Notes: generated from the sequence alone by a model not told the origin. A stretch of 64,000 bases of DNA from G026625185 sp963727835 (GCA_963727835.1 CAVSIB010000030.1:1-64000); one strand, 5' to 3'. Shown: positions 33,022 to 42,523, counted from the first letter of the stretch. Numbers and translations: made by a program.

Positions 33022-34434
33022 TCAGCTTAAATACTTTTCAATCGCCCGGGCTGCTTTTCGCCCCGCACCCATCGCGAGAATAACCGTAGCTCCTCCAGTT
33101 ACAATATCTCCCCCAGCGTATACGCCTTTGAGATTGGTTTCTCCGGTTTCCTCATTCGCCACGATGTATCCCCATTTGTTCAAAGCAAGGCCAGGCGTTG
33201 ACGTGGGAAGGAGCGGATTAGCATTTGTTCCCAATGACATGATCAACGCATCAATGTCAATGGTAAACTCCGAGCCTTTTACCGCAATCGGTCTTCGCCT
33301 CCCTGAGGCGTCAGGTTCTCCCAGCTCCATTCTCAGACACTCCATCGCCTTAACATTGCCCTTGTCATCGCCGATGATTCTGATCGGATTGGTGAGAAAC
33401 TTGAAAATTAATCCTTCTTCCTCGGCATGGTGGGCCTCTTCTGCCCTGGCGGGCATCTCCTCTTTGGAGCGGCGGTAGACTAAATATACGTTATCCGCTC
33501 TTAAGCGAATGGCAGTACGGGCAGAATCCATAGCCACATTTCCTCCGCCTACCACGGCAACGTTTCTGCTTCTTTTTATCGGAGTGTCGTATTCGGGAAA
33601 GAGGTAGGCCTTCATAAGGTTAGAACGAGTTAAAAATTCATTGGCTGAGTAAACACCGCTCAGGTTTTCGCCGGGGATATTCATAAACATGGGGCCTCCG
33701 GCACCAATTCCGATGAAGACCGCATCATAACCACTACTTAATAATTCAGGAATGGTAAATAAGTTCCCAATGACGGCATTAAGCCTAACTTCTACCCCCA
33801 AGCTTTTTACGTAATCAACTTCTGCCTGCACAATCGCTTTGGGTAATCTAAATTCAGGAATGCCATATACCAAAACCCCTCCCGCCTTGTGGAGCGCCTC
33901 AAAAATGGTTACCCCAAAACCCACCTTGGCTAAATCAGCTGCTACTGTGAGGCCCGCTGGACCGGCACCTATGATCGCAACTGTCTTGCCCCTGGACGCT
34001 GGGCGAGGAGGTACTTGAACCATCTTATTTTCTCTTTCCCAGTCAGCGATGAAACGTTCCAAACGACCAATGGCCACCGGTTCATTTTTCTTCCCCAAAG
34101 TGCACTTGCCTTCACATTGAACCTCCTGAGGACAAACCCTGCCACAGACAGCGGGAAGAGCATTTTTTTCCTTCATCTTCCGGGCCGCTTCAACAAATTT
34201 ACGCTCCGCAATAAGTCCAATAAAATCTGGAATGTCTATTTCAACCGGACACCCTTCTACGCACGGCCGATTTTTGCATTGAATGCACCGGGTCGCTTCT
34301 TCCACGGCCTGATCTTCCGAATATCCGAGGGGAACTTCCTTAAAATTTTTAACGCGCTCCTGCGGTGGTTGTTCCGGCATTTTGGTTTTGTTAGGTATAA
34401 TTTTCTTTTTCGGTTTTTTCTCTTGATCTTCCAT
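33022..34434 (-). CDS. nfnB: NfnB / glutamate-synthase-like NADPH oxidoreductase
   Basis: 470 residues. N-terminal two-cluster Fe-S domain (CIQCKNRPCVEGCPVEIDIP near 48 and CGRVCPQEVQCEGKC near 97), FAD-binding loop VAIIGAGPAGLTVAADL near 150, and NADPH-binding VAVVGGGNVAMDSARTA near 290. A C-terminal GVYAGGDIVTGGATVILAM closes the FAD fold. The glutamate synthase small chain and NfnB share this layout, but the adjacent upstream NfnA (18 bases) makes the bifurcating NADH-dependent ferredoxin:NADP oxidoreductase the better reading. GAGGAG ribosome site precedes the ATG. Confidence 0.9.
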   Translation of the reverse strand: MEDQEKKPKKKIIPNKTKMPEQPPQERVKNFKEVPLGYSEDQAVEEATRCIQCKNRPCVEGCPVEIDIPDFIGLIAERKFVEAARKMKEKNALPAVCGRVCPQEVQCEGKCTLGKKNEPVAIGRLERFIADWERENKMVQVPPRPASRGKTVAIIGAGPAGLTVAADLAKVGFGVTIFEALHKAGGVLVYGIPEFRLPKAIVQAEVDYVKSLGVEVRLNAVIGNLFTIPELLSSGYDAVFIGIGAGGPMFMNIPGENLSGVYSANEFLTRSNLMKAYLFPEYDTPIKRSRNVAVVGGGNVAMDSARTAIRLRADNVYLVYRRSKEEMPARAEEAHHAEEEGLIFKFLTNPIRIIGDDKGNVKAMECLRMELGEPDASGRRRPIAVKGSEFTIDIDALIMSLGTNANPLLPTSTPGLALNKWGYIVANEETGETNLKGVYAGGDIVTGGATVILAMGAGRKAARAIEKYLS

Positions 34435-34452
34435 GGGTATCTCCTCTTCAAA

Positions 34453-35265
34453 TCATAACATCGTTAACGCGATTTTCTCTTCCTCTTTATATTGATTCAG
34501 CCGGCCCATAAGCAGGTCGAAGTCAACTTTATGACCATCAAATTCCGGGCCGTGAACACAGGCAAACTTAGTCTCGTTTCCCACATTAACTCTACATACG
34601 CCACACATCCCGGTAGCATCAATCATGATGGGGTTAAGGCTCACAATGGTGGGAACGCCGAACGGCTCGGTTGTTTTCGCAACGAATTTCATCATGATGG
34701 TAGGGCCAATGGCTATGACCCGATCAATCTTCTCTTCCGCAAGGATTTGCTTTAAAACATCGGTAACTAACCCATGATGCCCTTTACTACCGTCATCAGT
34801 GGTGATTATCAGACGATGGCAGAAAGCTTTCATCTCCTCTTCGAAAATAAGCAGGTCCTTATTCCTCGCTCCAACAATGCCAATTACTTGGTTTCCAGCC
34901 TGGAAGAGACCTCGGGTGACCGGATAAATGACCGCCGTCCCCACACCGCCTCCGATACAAACAACTTTACCAAAGTTCTCAATTTCGGTATGCTTACCCA
35001 ACGGCCCCACCAAATCTTCAATAACATCTCCCTCATTTAATCGACCAAGTAAAATGGTGGTTTTCCCAACTTCCTGGAATACAATGGTGATTGTTCCTTT
35101 TTGTGGATCAAAATCATTGATGGTAAGAGGAATGCGTTCCCCTTTCTCGCCAATTTTGACAATTACAAACTGCCCGGGCCTTGCCTTTTTCGAGATATCC
35201 GGCGCTTCAATTCTAAGGAGCTTGATATCCTGACCCAAAACTTTTTTCTCTACGATCTTGAACAT
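34453..35265 (-). CDS. nfnA: NfnA / sulfide dehydrogenase-type FAD, 2Fe-2S subunit
   Basis: 270 residues of the dihydroorotate dehydrogenase electron-transfer type. FAD part with RIPLTINDFD near 44, NAD-binding GGGVGTAVIYPVTRGL near 108, and a C-terminal 2Fe-2S site in MCGVCRVNVGNETKFACVHGP near 220-240. It receives electrons from NADH and, with NfnB, couples NADPH formation to ferredoxin oxidation. First gene of the leftward nfnA-nfnB pair; AAAGGAGAG ribosome site. The pair survives intact beside a deleted formate dehydrogenase module. Confidence 0.9.
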   Translation of the reverse strand: MFKIVEKKVLGQDIKLLRIEAPDISKKARPGQFVIVKIGEKGERIPLTINDFDPQKGTITIVFQEVGKTTILLGRLNEGDVIEDLVGPLGKHTEIENFGKVVCIGGGVGTAVIYPVTRGLFQAGNQVIGIVGARNKDLLIFEEEMKAFCHRLIITTDDGSKGHHGLVTDVLKQILAEEKIDRVIAIGPTIMMKFVAKTTEPFGVPTIVSLNPIMIDATGMCGVCRVNVGNETKFACVHGPEFDGHKVDFDLLMGRLNQYKEEEKIALTML

Positions 35266-35684
35266 TTATAGCTCTCCTTTCTTTTTTTTATCTGGGGTAA
35301 AAATAAAGAATTTGTTATGGTATACTACCTTTTTTTGTCAGTCAAATGGAAGTGGAGAGATAAATAACTATAACTCAAAAAGTAAGTGTTAAATTTTTTA
35401 ACTGCTTTTTATGAGGAAATAAATTAAAAAGCAAAGCCTATGCCAATGAGCTTAAATTTGATCAACTTATTAAAAACCAAAGATATTTTATTTTCGGCAA
35501 AAGGTTGAATAAAAAGCATCCACTTAAAAAAACTGTCATATTTTTTCCAGGTTGTTAAACAAGTTGTAAAATTTTCCAACCGAATACGTGCGTCGCCATA
35601 CAAACGATTAAGCCGATGAACTGGTTCTGCTGCTTCTTGACCGATCATAAGTCACATCTCTTGGAGGGGGACACTGGTGGAACC
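35266..35684. other. intergenic with one unidentified short ORF
   Basis: A 74-codon minus-strand frame at 35424-35648 (begins MIGQEAAEPVHRLNRLYGDA) looks protein-like at its start but has a weak ribosome site and no recognisable family; it may be the end of a lost gene. The rest is AT-rich and likely holds the nfn promoter. Confidence 0.3.
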
Positions 35685-36401
35685 TCATAGCCCAATCAAT
35701 CTTTTTAAATTTTTTGAAAGCAGCAACTCTTTTTCTTCACTGCCCACTCGCAAAGAAAGAATTTTCTCTAATTCGGTCTTCATCGTTCCAAAGGGGATAT
35801 CTGAACCAAAAAGAATCCGTTCGGGACCAATTGTGTCGATAAACCTTTTTACCACTCCAGAGCTAGCCAAGGAAGTGTCAAAATAAACATTCGGATATTT
35901 TTCGAAGGCTTCGAGAAAGTCTAACGGACCTCCTCCTAACATTCCCATATGAGGGATAATAAGCTTAAGGCTTTTGGTGCGTTTAACAAATATCTCCGTA
36001 AAAGCTAAATCCTCCTCAAAAATGATGGGGAGATCAATACGCTCTGATGCCTCAATGAATTCATGCAACCCCGGATCGTCAAAAACCTCATAATTTGATG
36101 AACAATCTTGGATTCCTCTTACCCAATGCCATTTTCCTCCATAAAAACCCTTCTCTTGAGGGATCGGCCTAAGATCTTCGGGGATATAATAATAAGGAAT
36201 AAATTCTTCAATCCGCTGTGCTTCTAAAAGAAGGCTCTCATTTATACTTTCATCAACAATGGCGGTGGAGGGGAAAGGAAAGATAACGATCTTGGCGACT
36301 CCACTTTGTTTCGCTTGCTGCAACAGATCCTCAGTCGTAATATTTACTCCCATGAGCGTCACTGAAGGGCCCCAGTGCGTGTGCGAATCAATAATGTGCA
36401 T
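35685..36401 (-). CDS. amidohydrolase-family (amidohydrolase 2) TIM-barrel protein
   Basis: 238 residues. Metal-binding HxH in IIDSHTHWGPS at the N-terminus, LIIPHMGMLGGGPLDFLEAF with a conserved His near 150, VYFDTSLASS, and the C-terminal ERILFGSDIPFG with the catalytic Asp. This set matches the decarboxylase/hydrolase group of COG2159 proteins. Substrate unknown. I start at the ATG 36401 with GAGG seven bases upstream. No obvious operon partner. Confidence 0.8.
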   Translation of the reverse strand: MHIIDSHTHWGPSVTLMGVNITTEDLLQQAKQSGVAKIVIFPFPSTAIVDESINESLLLEAQRIEEFIPYYYIPEDLRPIPQEKGFYGGKWHWVRGIQDCSSNYEVFDDPGLHEFIEASERIDLPIIFEEDLAFTEIFVKRTKSLKLIIPHMGMLGGGPLDFLEAFEKYPNVYFDTSLASSGVVKRFIDTIGPERILFGSDIPFGTMKTELEKILSLRVGSEEKELLLSKNLKRLIGL

Positions 36402-36486
36402 CAATTAACCTCAAAATTAACGTTGCAGTGCTTAACGAAAAAAAGTGTAGTGAAGCAACTCAACGTTTCTTTTTAAGAAAAGGAAA

Positions 36487-36866
36487 TTACATTCTTGGAG
36501 GAGATTTCTTATGAGTTAAAAATTTCGCTAAGAAGCCAAGACCAAGACCGATTCCCACCCCTATAATACATTAGCGATTTCATCACCCCAAGAAGGAGTC
36601 CGGCCAAGGACAAAATGTTGCAACAGTTCCAGTATAGCTCCATATAACGAGACGAACCCTAAGGGAAGAAAAAATTTAAAAAAACCAGAGAAAATCTTCA
36701 GAAGGCTTAAAAGAAACCCTAAGGGAATATAGAACAAAATATGGATCGCCTTGTCCAAGTTCGGAATTTCTATTTTAAGCGGAGTAACCGCGGTCAATGA
36801 TCCACCAGCGATAGATCCTAAGTAAAAAAGAATAAGAACAAAAGCGGTTTTATTTTTTCTATCCAT
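36487..36866 (-). pseudogene. VanZ-like membrane protein, frameshifted near the end
   Basis: Four hydrophobic helices with the VanZ landmarks NLDKAIHILFYIPLGFLLS and LELLQHFVLGRTPSWGDEIA. A two-base insertion near 36566 puts a TAG directly after IANVL; removing it restores GVGIGLGLGFLAKF and a stop at 36487. Corrected length about 126 residues, normal for the family. VanZ-like proteins are of uncertain role outside teicoplanin resistance. The truncated form lacks only the last helix and might still fold. Confidence 0.65.
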
Positions 36867-36936
36867 ATCAATCTTAGAATTTCGATGATAAGAAGAGGAA
36901 AACAAAACTGGTTGGGCTCCAACTCTTTCCGGAAAT

Positions 36937-37386
36937 TTAGCTTCGTTGATACTGCTGAATCTTTACGGAGGACTCGTTGAGGATCCGCTCGGCTAAATAA
37001 TCAGGGTAACCATCTTCATAAATAATTTTGGTGACACCTGCACTAATAATCATTTTCATACAGATACTGCAAGGCATGTTCGTGCAGTAAAAAACCGAGC
37101 CATTGATGCTTATCCCATGGTAAGCGGCCTGGATGATAATATTTTGTTCGGCGTGCAGACCCCGACACAGTTCGTGTCTTTCACCCGAAGGAATCTGTTC
37201 TTGTTCTCTCAAACACCCGGTATCCAAGCAATGCGGAAGCCCGGGAGGTGCACCATTGTAACCAGTCGCGAGAATACGTTTATTTTTGACTAAAAGAGCG
37301 CCAACCTGGCGGCGTTTGCACGTTGAACGTTTCGCCACGAGTTTCGTAATTTCCATAAAATATTCATCCCAAGTTGGTCGCAGCAT
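36937..37386 (-). CDS. comEB: deoxycytidylate (dCMP) deaminase
   Basis: Zinc enzyme converting dCMP to dUMP for thymidylate synthesis. 149 residues. Zinc and proton-shuttle motif LHAEQNIIIQ near 78, second zinc pair MPCSICMKMIIS near 104, and the N-terminal ATGYNGAPPGLPHC loop typical of dCMP deaminases, with extra Cys and His (structural zinc) in LDTGCLREQEQIPSGERHELC. Tail of the leftward fatty-acid operon, 40 bases past rpiB. Confidence 0.9.
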   Translation of the reverse strand: MLRPTWDEYFMEITKLVAKRSTCKRRQVGALLVKNKRILATGYNGAPPGLPHCLDTGCLREQEQIPSGERHELCRGLHAEQNIIIQAAYHGISINGSVFYCTNMPCSICMKMIISAGVTKIIYEDGYPDYLAERILNESSVKIQQYQRS

Positions 37387-37426
37387 TGTTTTAATCCAAG
37401 AAGTAGTTAGTAACTCCTAAGCCAGT

Positions 37427-37885
37427 TCATCGGCAATTTTTCTCCAGTCGTGATTCAATTTCAGAAATTTTTTGAATCCGGCGAAGATGCCTTCCTCCCT
37501 CAAATTTTGTTTCTAACCAGACATGCAAAATTTTTCGGGCTAATTCCTCGTTTATAACATCTGCTCCCAGACTCAACATATTACTATCATTATGCTTGCG
37601 GCTCATTTCTGCGGTAGAAACATCGTGACAGACAGCAGCGCGGATGCCAGGAAATTTATTAGCTACGACACACATCCCAATTCCTGACCCGCAGATAAGA
37701 ATTCCTCGGTCATAGTCACCGTGAGAAACTTTTTCCGCGGCAAGCATGGCAAAATCTGGATAGTCCACCGAATCAGCAGAAAAAGTTCCCACATCAAGGA
37801 ATTCAATCTCCCTTTCCTCAAGAAACTTTTTAAGCGAGTCTTTCAGCTGGTACCCTCGATGGTCACTGGCTAAGACAACTTTCAT
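37427..37885 (-). CDS. rpiB: ribose-5-phosphate isomerase B
   Basis: Interconverts ribose-5-P and ribulose-5-P. 152 residues: VVLASDHRGYQLKDSL at the N-terminus with the catalytic-pocket Asp-His, YPDFAMLAAEKV, the phosphate-binding GILICGSGIGMCVVANKFPG near 61, and AVCHDVSTAEMSRKHNDSN near 84, then SLGADVI. Fifteen bases after fabF in the same direction. RpiB followed by dCMP deaminase is a gene order seen in other anaerobic Gram-negatives. Confidence 0.94.
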   Translation of the reverse strand: MKVVLASDHRGYQLKDSLKKFLEEREIEFLDVGTFSADSVDYPDFAMLAAEKVSHGDYDRGILICGSGIGMCVVANKFPGIRAAVCHDVSTAEMSRKHNDSNMLSLGADVINEELARKILHVWLETKFEGGRHLRRIQKISEIESRLEKNCR

Positions 37886-37900
37886 GGCAAAAAACCGCTC

Positions 37901-39136
37901 TTATTCAAATTTTTTAAAAACCAGGCAGGCATTTGTCCCTCCAAACCCAAAAGAGTTAGAGAGCGCATAGGTAATGTTCCCTTCTCGAGCGTGATTCGGC
38001 ACATAGTCCAAGTCACATTCCGGGTCAGGAATCTCATAATTGATGGTGGGAGGGATAACGCCGGTTTTTATTGCCAGTGCGGTAAAAATAGCCTCCATGC
38101 CTCCCGCAGCGCCAAGGGGATGGCCCGTCATGGATTTTGTGGAACTGACCATAAGTCGTTTACTGTGCTCGTTAAAGACCTTTTTTATGGCAATGGTTTC
38201 ACAGAGATCATTAAAGGGAGTTGAAGTCCCATGCGCATTGATATAATTAATCTTCTCAGGAGCAACCTTAGCGTCCCGTAAAGCCACTTTCATGCACTGA
38301 GCTGCTCCTTCACCACCCGGAGAAGGAGCGGTGATATGGTAAGCATCGCCATTGAGACCGTACCCTACGATTTCACAGTAAATATTTGCTCCTCGCTTTT
38401 TTGCCAGTTCTAACTCTTCCAGGATAACGATCCCAGCCCCCTCAGCCATGACAAATCCATCCCGACCTTTATCAAATGGACGGCTTGCCTTTTTGGGGTC
38501 ATCATTGTGCGCAGAGGTTGCCTTCATATTACAAAAGCCACTGAGCGCTAACGGGGTGATGGTAGCTTCCGTGCCGCCGGTAATCATCGCATCAGCGCAC
38601 CCCTGTTGAATCACCTTAAACGCCTCACCGATCGCATGGGTCCCGGAAGCGCAGGCGGTAACCACACAGGTGTTTGGTCCCTTCGCACCGCAAAAGATGG
38701 CAATCTGGCCAGGGGCCATATTAGGAATCATCATGGGAATCAAAAAGGGCGAGACCTTATCCTGGCCTTTTTCGAGAAGGATTTTATGGTTTTTTTCCAA
38801 AGTCGTCAGCCCCCCAAGGCCAGTCCCGATGATAACCCCGGTTCTCTCAGCATTGCCATTGCCCACAAAAAAAGTCGCATCGTCAAGAGCCATTTTTGTG
38901 GCGGCCACAGCATATTGGACAAAAAGATCAGTCCGCTTGATTTCCTTGTGCTCGAGAAACTCTTCGGGTTTAAAGCCTCTTACTTCTCCGGCGATTCGAG
39001 AACGGTAGCCCGCGGCATCGAACTTGGTGATATAGTCGATGCCCGACCTCCCTTCGCAGATTGCCTTCCAGGTCTTTTGTTTACCAATTCCTACCGGAGT
39101 TAAAGGACCCACTCCGGTTATGACAACTCTTCGCAT
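37901..39136 (-). CDS. fabF: beta-ketoacyl-ACP synthase II
   Basis: Condensing enzyme of fatty acid elongation. 411 residues. The active-site Cys lies in VVTACASGTHAIGEAF near 162, the two catalytic His in NAHGTSTPFND near 301 and STKSMTGHPLGAAGG near 334, and the Gly-rich end NSFGFGGTNACLVF near 395. Directly downstream of acpP (26 bases). With no fabH in this operon, chain initiation must be encoded elsewhere or done differently. Confidence 0.96.
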   Translation of the reverse strand: MRRVVITGVGPLTPVGIGKQKTWKAICEGRSGIDYITKFDAAGYRSRIAGEVRGFKPEEFLEHKEIKRTDLFVQYAVAATKMALDDATFFVGNGNAERTGVIIGTGLGGLTTLEKNHKILLEKGQDKVSPFLIPMMIPNMAPGQIAIFCGAKGPNTCVVTACASGTHAIGEAFKVIQQGCADAMITGGTEATITPLALSGFCNMKATSAHNDDPKKASRPFDKGRDGFVMAEGAGIVILEELELAKKRGANIYCEIVGYGLNGDAYHITAPSPGGEGAAQCMKVALRDAKVAPEKINYINAHGTSTPFNDLCETIAIKKVFNEHSKRLMVSSTKSMTGHPLGAAGGMEAIFTALAIKTGVIPPTINYEIPDPECDLDYVPNHAREGNITYALSNSFGFGGTNACLVFKKFE

Positions 39137-39162
39137 GTGTGAACTGCACCCCCAAAATAATA

Positions 39163-39399
39163 TTAAAGGCGTTCGTTGATGTAATTGATCGCATCCTGGA
39201 CCGTCGTTATTTTTTCGGCGTCCTCGTCCGGAATCTCTTGACCAAATTCTTCTTCCAAGGCCATTACCAACTCTACCAGATCAAGGGAGTCCGCTCCCAG
39301 ATCATCCACAAAAGATGCCTCGGATTTTAATTCCTCTTCACTTACCCCGAGCTGTTCCATAATGATTGCCTTTACTTTTTTTTCAATGTCACTTGCCAT
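39163..39399 (-). CDS. acpP: acyl carrier protein
   Basis: 78 residues, strongly acidic, four helices. The 4'-phosphopantetheine attachment Ser is in DDLGADSLDLVELVMALE near residue 37, with EIPDEDAEKITTVQDAINYI following. Carries growing acyl chains as thioesters. Between fabG and fabF, good AGGAGG ribosome site. Confidence 0.96.
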   Translation of the reverse strand: MASDIEKKVKAIIMEQLGVSEEELKSEASFVDDLGADSLDLVELVMALEEEFGQEIPDEDAEKITTVQDAINYINERL

Positions 39400-39424
39400 C
39401 CTGCACCTCCTTCAATTAATTTCT

Positions 39425-40180
39425 TTACATATATAATCCACCATTTACATTTATCACCTGGCCGGTAATATAATTAGAAGCATCGGTTGCCAAAAAGAAA
39501 ACCGCCTCAGCTATGTCTTCTGGGGTCCCCATCCGGCCCAAAGGTATATTGCTAATGAATCCTTCCCTGACCTTTTCAGGAAGAGTGCGCGTCATGCCTG
39601 TTTCAATAAATCCTGGGGCTACGGCATTAACCATAATTCCCCGGGAGGCAAATTCCCGGGCTAAGGTTTTGGTAAAACCAATAATCCCCGCTTTTGATGC
39701 CCCATAATTTGCCTGGCCAATATTTCCTATTTGCCCGACCACCGAAGCAACACTAATTATCTTCCCTCCTCTTTGTTTTCCCATGTAACGAATAACAGCT
39801 TTTGAACAATTAAATACGCTTTTAAGGTTATTCGTAATGACCGCATCCCATTCCTCTTCTTTCATCCTCAAAAAAAGTCCGTCTCGGGTGATCCCGGCAT
39901 TATTGACTAAAATATCAATCCGCCCAAAAGAATCAAAAACCGTTTTCCCCATGTTTTCAGCTTCCGAAAAATTGGAAACATCAACCTTAACCGCTAAGGA
40001 CTTTCGTCCCAACAATGCGATCTCCTGAGCAGTCTCCTCAGCCTGCTTGTCGTTTATATCCGCAATGACGATCTGCGCCCCGTTTTGAGCCAGGAGCAAT
40101 CCGATCGCCCGCCCAATCCCCTGTGCTCCGCCGGTTATAATCGCCACCCTATCGTGAAGTCTTAATGCATCTCCCTCCAT
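39425..40180 (-). CDS. fabG: 3-oxoacyl-ACP reductase
   Basis: NADPH-dependent reduction of beta-ketoacyl-ACP. 251-residue short-chain dehydrogenase: AIITGGAQGIGRAIGLLL near 13, ILVNNAGITRDGLF near 88, the catalytic Ser in SVASVVG and YGASKAGIIGFTK near 155 (Tyr and Lys), APGFIETGMTRTLP and YITGQVINVNGGLYM at the end. The ATG at 40180 overlaps fabD by 19 bases and has GGAG upstream, so translation is coupled. Confidence 0.95.
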   Translation of the reverse strand: MEGDALRLHDRVAIITGGAQGIGRAIGLLLAQNGAQIVIADINDKQAEETAQEIALLGRKSLAVKVDVSNFSEAENMGKTVFDSFGRIDILVNNAGITRDGLFLRMKEEEWDAVITNNLKSVFNCSKAVIRYMGKQRGGKIISVASVVGQIGNIGQANYGASKAGIIGFTKTLAREFASRGIMVNAVAPGFIETGMTRTLPEKVREGFISNIPLGRMGTPEDIAEAVFFLATDASNYITGQVINVNGGLYM

Positions 40181-41109
40181 ACTTTCTCCAATTTTTTGAG
40201 ACTTTCGGTATCTTCCACATTACATCGTGTTGCTGTTTTATCTATCTTTTTCACCAAACCGCTTAAAATCTTCCCCGGGCCGATTTCCACATACGTACTA
40301 ACTCCTCTTTCCCGCATTGCCACAACCGAATCCTCCCAGAGAACCGGATGCGTTACCTGCTTAATCAGAAGTTCCTTCACCCGGATAGCTTCCTGATTTG
40401 GCATAGCTTCAACATTGGTAATCACAGGGTAAGCAAGCGGGTTTACCGTTACATAGCTCAAATAATCTTTTAACTTTTTCGCGGCTGGTTCCATGAGTGC
40501 ACAGTGAAAAGGAGCACTCACCGATAGCACTACTGTTTTTGGGGAACCTTTTTCTTTGGCTAAGACAATAGCCCGCTCAAGAGCTTTGGCCGCGCCGGAG
40601 ATCACGATCTGGCCGGGACAATTAAAGTTAGCGGGGGTCATTACCTCCCCTTGTGCTGCTTCTTGACAGATCTCTTCAACCTGTGCTCGGCTTAGACCCA
40701 AAACAGCAACCATGCCGCCCTCTCCTTCCGGAACCGCCGCCTGCATAAACTGGCCGCGTTTCTGAACCGCCTTAACGCCATCGGAAAAACTAAAAGCTTT
40801 TGTCCCAACTAACGCCGAATATTCTCCCAGGCTATGTCCGGCCACATAATCCGGAGTTATCTCTAAGTTTTTTTCTATCACTCGGAGGCAGGCCACGCTT
40901 ACTGTCAGTACCGCAGGCTGAGTATTGACCGTCAGGTTTAATTCTGTTTCCGGGCCGTCAAAACAAAGGGAAGAAAGCTTAAAGTTGAGCGCCTCGTCTG
41001 CCTCAGCAAATACTTCTCGTGCTTCTTTGAAATTATCACACAGGTTTTTTCCCATCCTCACAGTTTGAGCGCCTTGCCCGGGAAAAATAAAAGCGATCTT
41101 ACCCATCAT
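40162..41109 (-). CDS. fabD: malonyl-CoA:ACP transacylase
   Basis: Loads malonyl onto ACP. 315 residues: FIFPGQGAQTVRMG at residue 6, the catalytic Ser in VAGHSLGEYSALVG near 94, and the His in VSAPFHCALMEPA near 199. Follows an acyl-CoA dehydrogenase gene, where fabH and plsX would normally be. Confidence 0.95.
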   Translation of the reverse strand: MMGKIAFIFPGQGAQTVRMGKNLCDNFKEAREVFAEADEALNFKLSSLCFDGPETELNLTVNTQPAVLTVSVACLRVIEKNLEITPDYVAGHSLGEYSALVGTKAFSFSDGVKAVQKRGQFMQAAVPEGEGGMVAVLGLSRAQVEEICQEAAQGEVMTPANFNCPGQIVISGAAKALERAIVLAKEKGSPKTVVLSVSAPFHCALMEPAAKKLKDYLSYVTVNPLAYPVITNVEAMPNQEAIRVKELLIKQVTHPVLWEDSVVAMRERGVSTYVEIGPGKILSGLVKKIDKTATRCNVEDTESLKKLEKVWREMH

Positions 41110-41123
41110 CTCAGTCTCCCCGC

Positions 41124-42284
41124 TTATTTTCCTTTTCGAGCGTATTCTTTATTTAAATAGAGGCCGATGACATTCCTCTGAATTTGATTAGTGCCTTCAT
41201 AAATCTGGAGAATCTTGGCATCCCGCATCATTTTTTCCACTGGGTATTCCCTCATGTATCCTGAGCCTCCAAACACCTGGACGGCATCGGTCGTTACCTT
41301 CATCGCCACATCACTGGCAAAAACCTTGGCCAGTGAGGACTCCTTGGAGATCTCTTTAGGAACCGAATCAATGTAGCGCGCCACAGAATAAACTAAAGCT
41401 CGAGCCGCCTCAATTTGGATCGCCATATCAGCTAACAGATGCTGGACCGCCTGGAAAGAAATGATCGGTTTACCAAACTGCACCCGTTCACGGGCAAACC
41501 TTACCGCTTCTTCCATAGCTCCCTGAGCTAAACCAACGGCTTGAGAACCAATGCCCGGTCGGGATTTATCCAAGTTTCTCATCGTAAGCAAAAATCCCAG
41601 TCCTTCTTTTCCCAAAAGGTTTTCTTTGGGCACCACACAATCCTCAAAAAAAAGAGAGCAGGTGGCTGACGCCCTGATCCCCAGTTTTTTCTCCTTCTTC
41701 CCAAAGGTAAACCCTTTCATCCCCTTTTCGAGGATAAAAGCACTCGCCCCCCGAGGACCTTTAGATTTATCAGTCAAGGCGATGACCACATACGTATCTG
41801 CCTCTTCTCCATTAGTAATCCATTGTTTGGTGCCATTGAGGATATAATGATCCCCTGCTTTTTTAGCAGTCGTTTGAATCCCTCCGGCATCACTACCTGC
41901 ATTAGGCTCGGTGAGCCCAAAGGCAGCTAATTTTTTTCCTGAAGCAATATCAGGAAGATATTTCTGCTTCTGTTCCTCACTGCCGAACATAATAATCGGA
42001 TAGGAGCCCAAACCATTACAGGCATAACTCACAGCTACTGCTGAGCAGATCCGGCTCAGTTGTTCGATCACCAGACATAAATCAAATACACCTCCTCCAA
42101 AACCACCATATTTTTTGGGAATGTAGACGCCGGATAATCCCGTTTCCCCCAAAATATTTAAAATTTCTCGAGGAAATTTTTCTTTTTCATCCAGTTCTGC
42201 CCGCACCGGTAGAACTTTCTCTTCGGCAATTCTTCGGGCCAGCTCCTGAATTTCTTTCTGTTCTTCGGTTAAGAAATAATCCAT
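41124..42284 (-). CDS. acyl-CoA dehydrogenase
   Basis: FAD enzyme making trans-2-enoyl-CoA and passing electrons to ETF. 386 residues: DYFLTEEQKEIQELARRIAE at the start, FGLTEPNAGSDAGGIQTTAK near 127 (FAD and substrate), TRN-like AVQHLLADMAIQIEAARALV, and the C-terminal IYEGTNQIQRNVIG with the catalytic Glu and FAD contact. The sequence is of the short/branched-chain type. It is lodged inside the fatty-acid synthesis operon between rpmF and fabD (14 bases before fabD), which is unexpected for a degradative enzyme. Confidence 0.93.
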   Translation of the reverse strand: MDYFLTEEQKEIQELARRIAEEKVLPVRAELDEKEKFPREILNILGETGLSGVYIPKKYGGFGGGVFDLCLVIEQLSRICSAVAVSYACNGLGSYPIIMFGSEEQKQKYLPDIASGKKLAAFGLTEPNAGSDAGGIQTTAKKAGDHYILNGTKQWITNGEEADTYVVIALTDKSKGPRGASAFILEKGMKGFTFGKKEKKLGIRASATCSLFFEDCVVPKENLLGKEGLGFLLTMRNLDKSRPGIGSQAVGLAQGAMEEAVRFARERVQFGKPIISFQAVQHLLADMAIQIEAARALVYSVARYIDSVPKEISKESSLAKVFASDVAMKVTTDAVQVFGGSGYMREYPVEKMMRDAKILQIYEGTNQIQRNVIGLYLNKEYARKGK

Positions 42285-42322
42285 TGCTTACTCATCCCTC
42301 TATCGGTTGCTTGCTCAAGAAA

Positions 42323-42505
42323 TTAAGATTCTTCCACCTTTAACACTTCACGATCTTTATAGTAGCCACAATGGGGACACGCATGATGAGGTGGTTTTTT
42401 TTCTCCACAATGGGAACACGCAATTAAGGAGGGAGCAGTCAGCCGATCATGGGACCGCCGTTTTTTTCTTCGTGCGTTAGAATGTCTTTTCGGTGGTAGG
42501 GGCAT
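42323..42505 (-). CDS. rpmF: ribosomal protein L32
   Basis: 60-residue zinc-type L32 of the large subunit. PLPPKRHSNARRKKRRSHD then the zinc-binding CSHCGEKKPPHHACPHCGYY (two CxxC pairs). Lies 18 bases after yceD; yceD-rpmF pairing is common in bacteria and precedes fatty-acid genes here. Confidence 0.95.
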   Translation of the reverse strand: MPLPPKRHSNARRKKRRSHDRLTAPSLIACSHCGEKKPPHHACPHCGYYKDREVLKVEES

Positions 42506-42523
42506 ACAATCCTCCGTTAGGTA

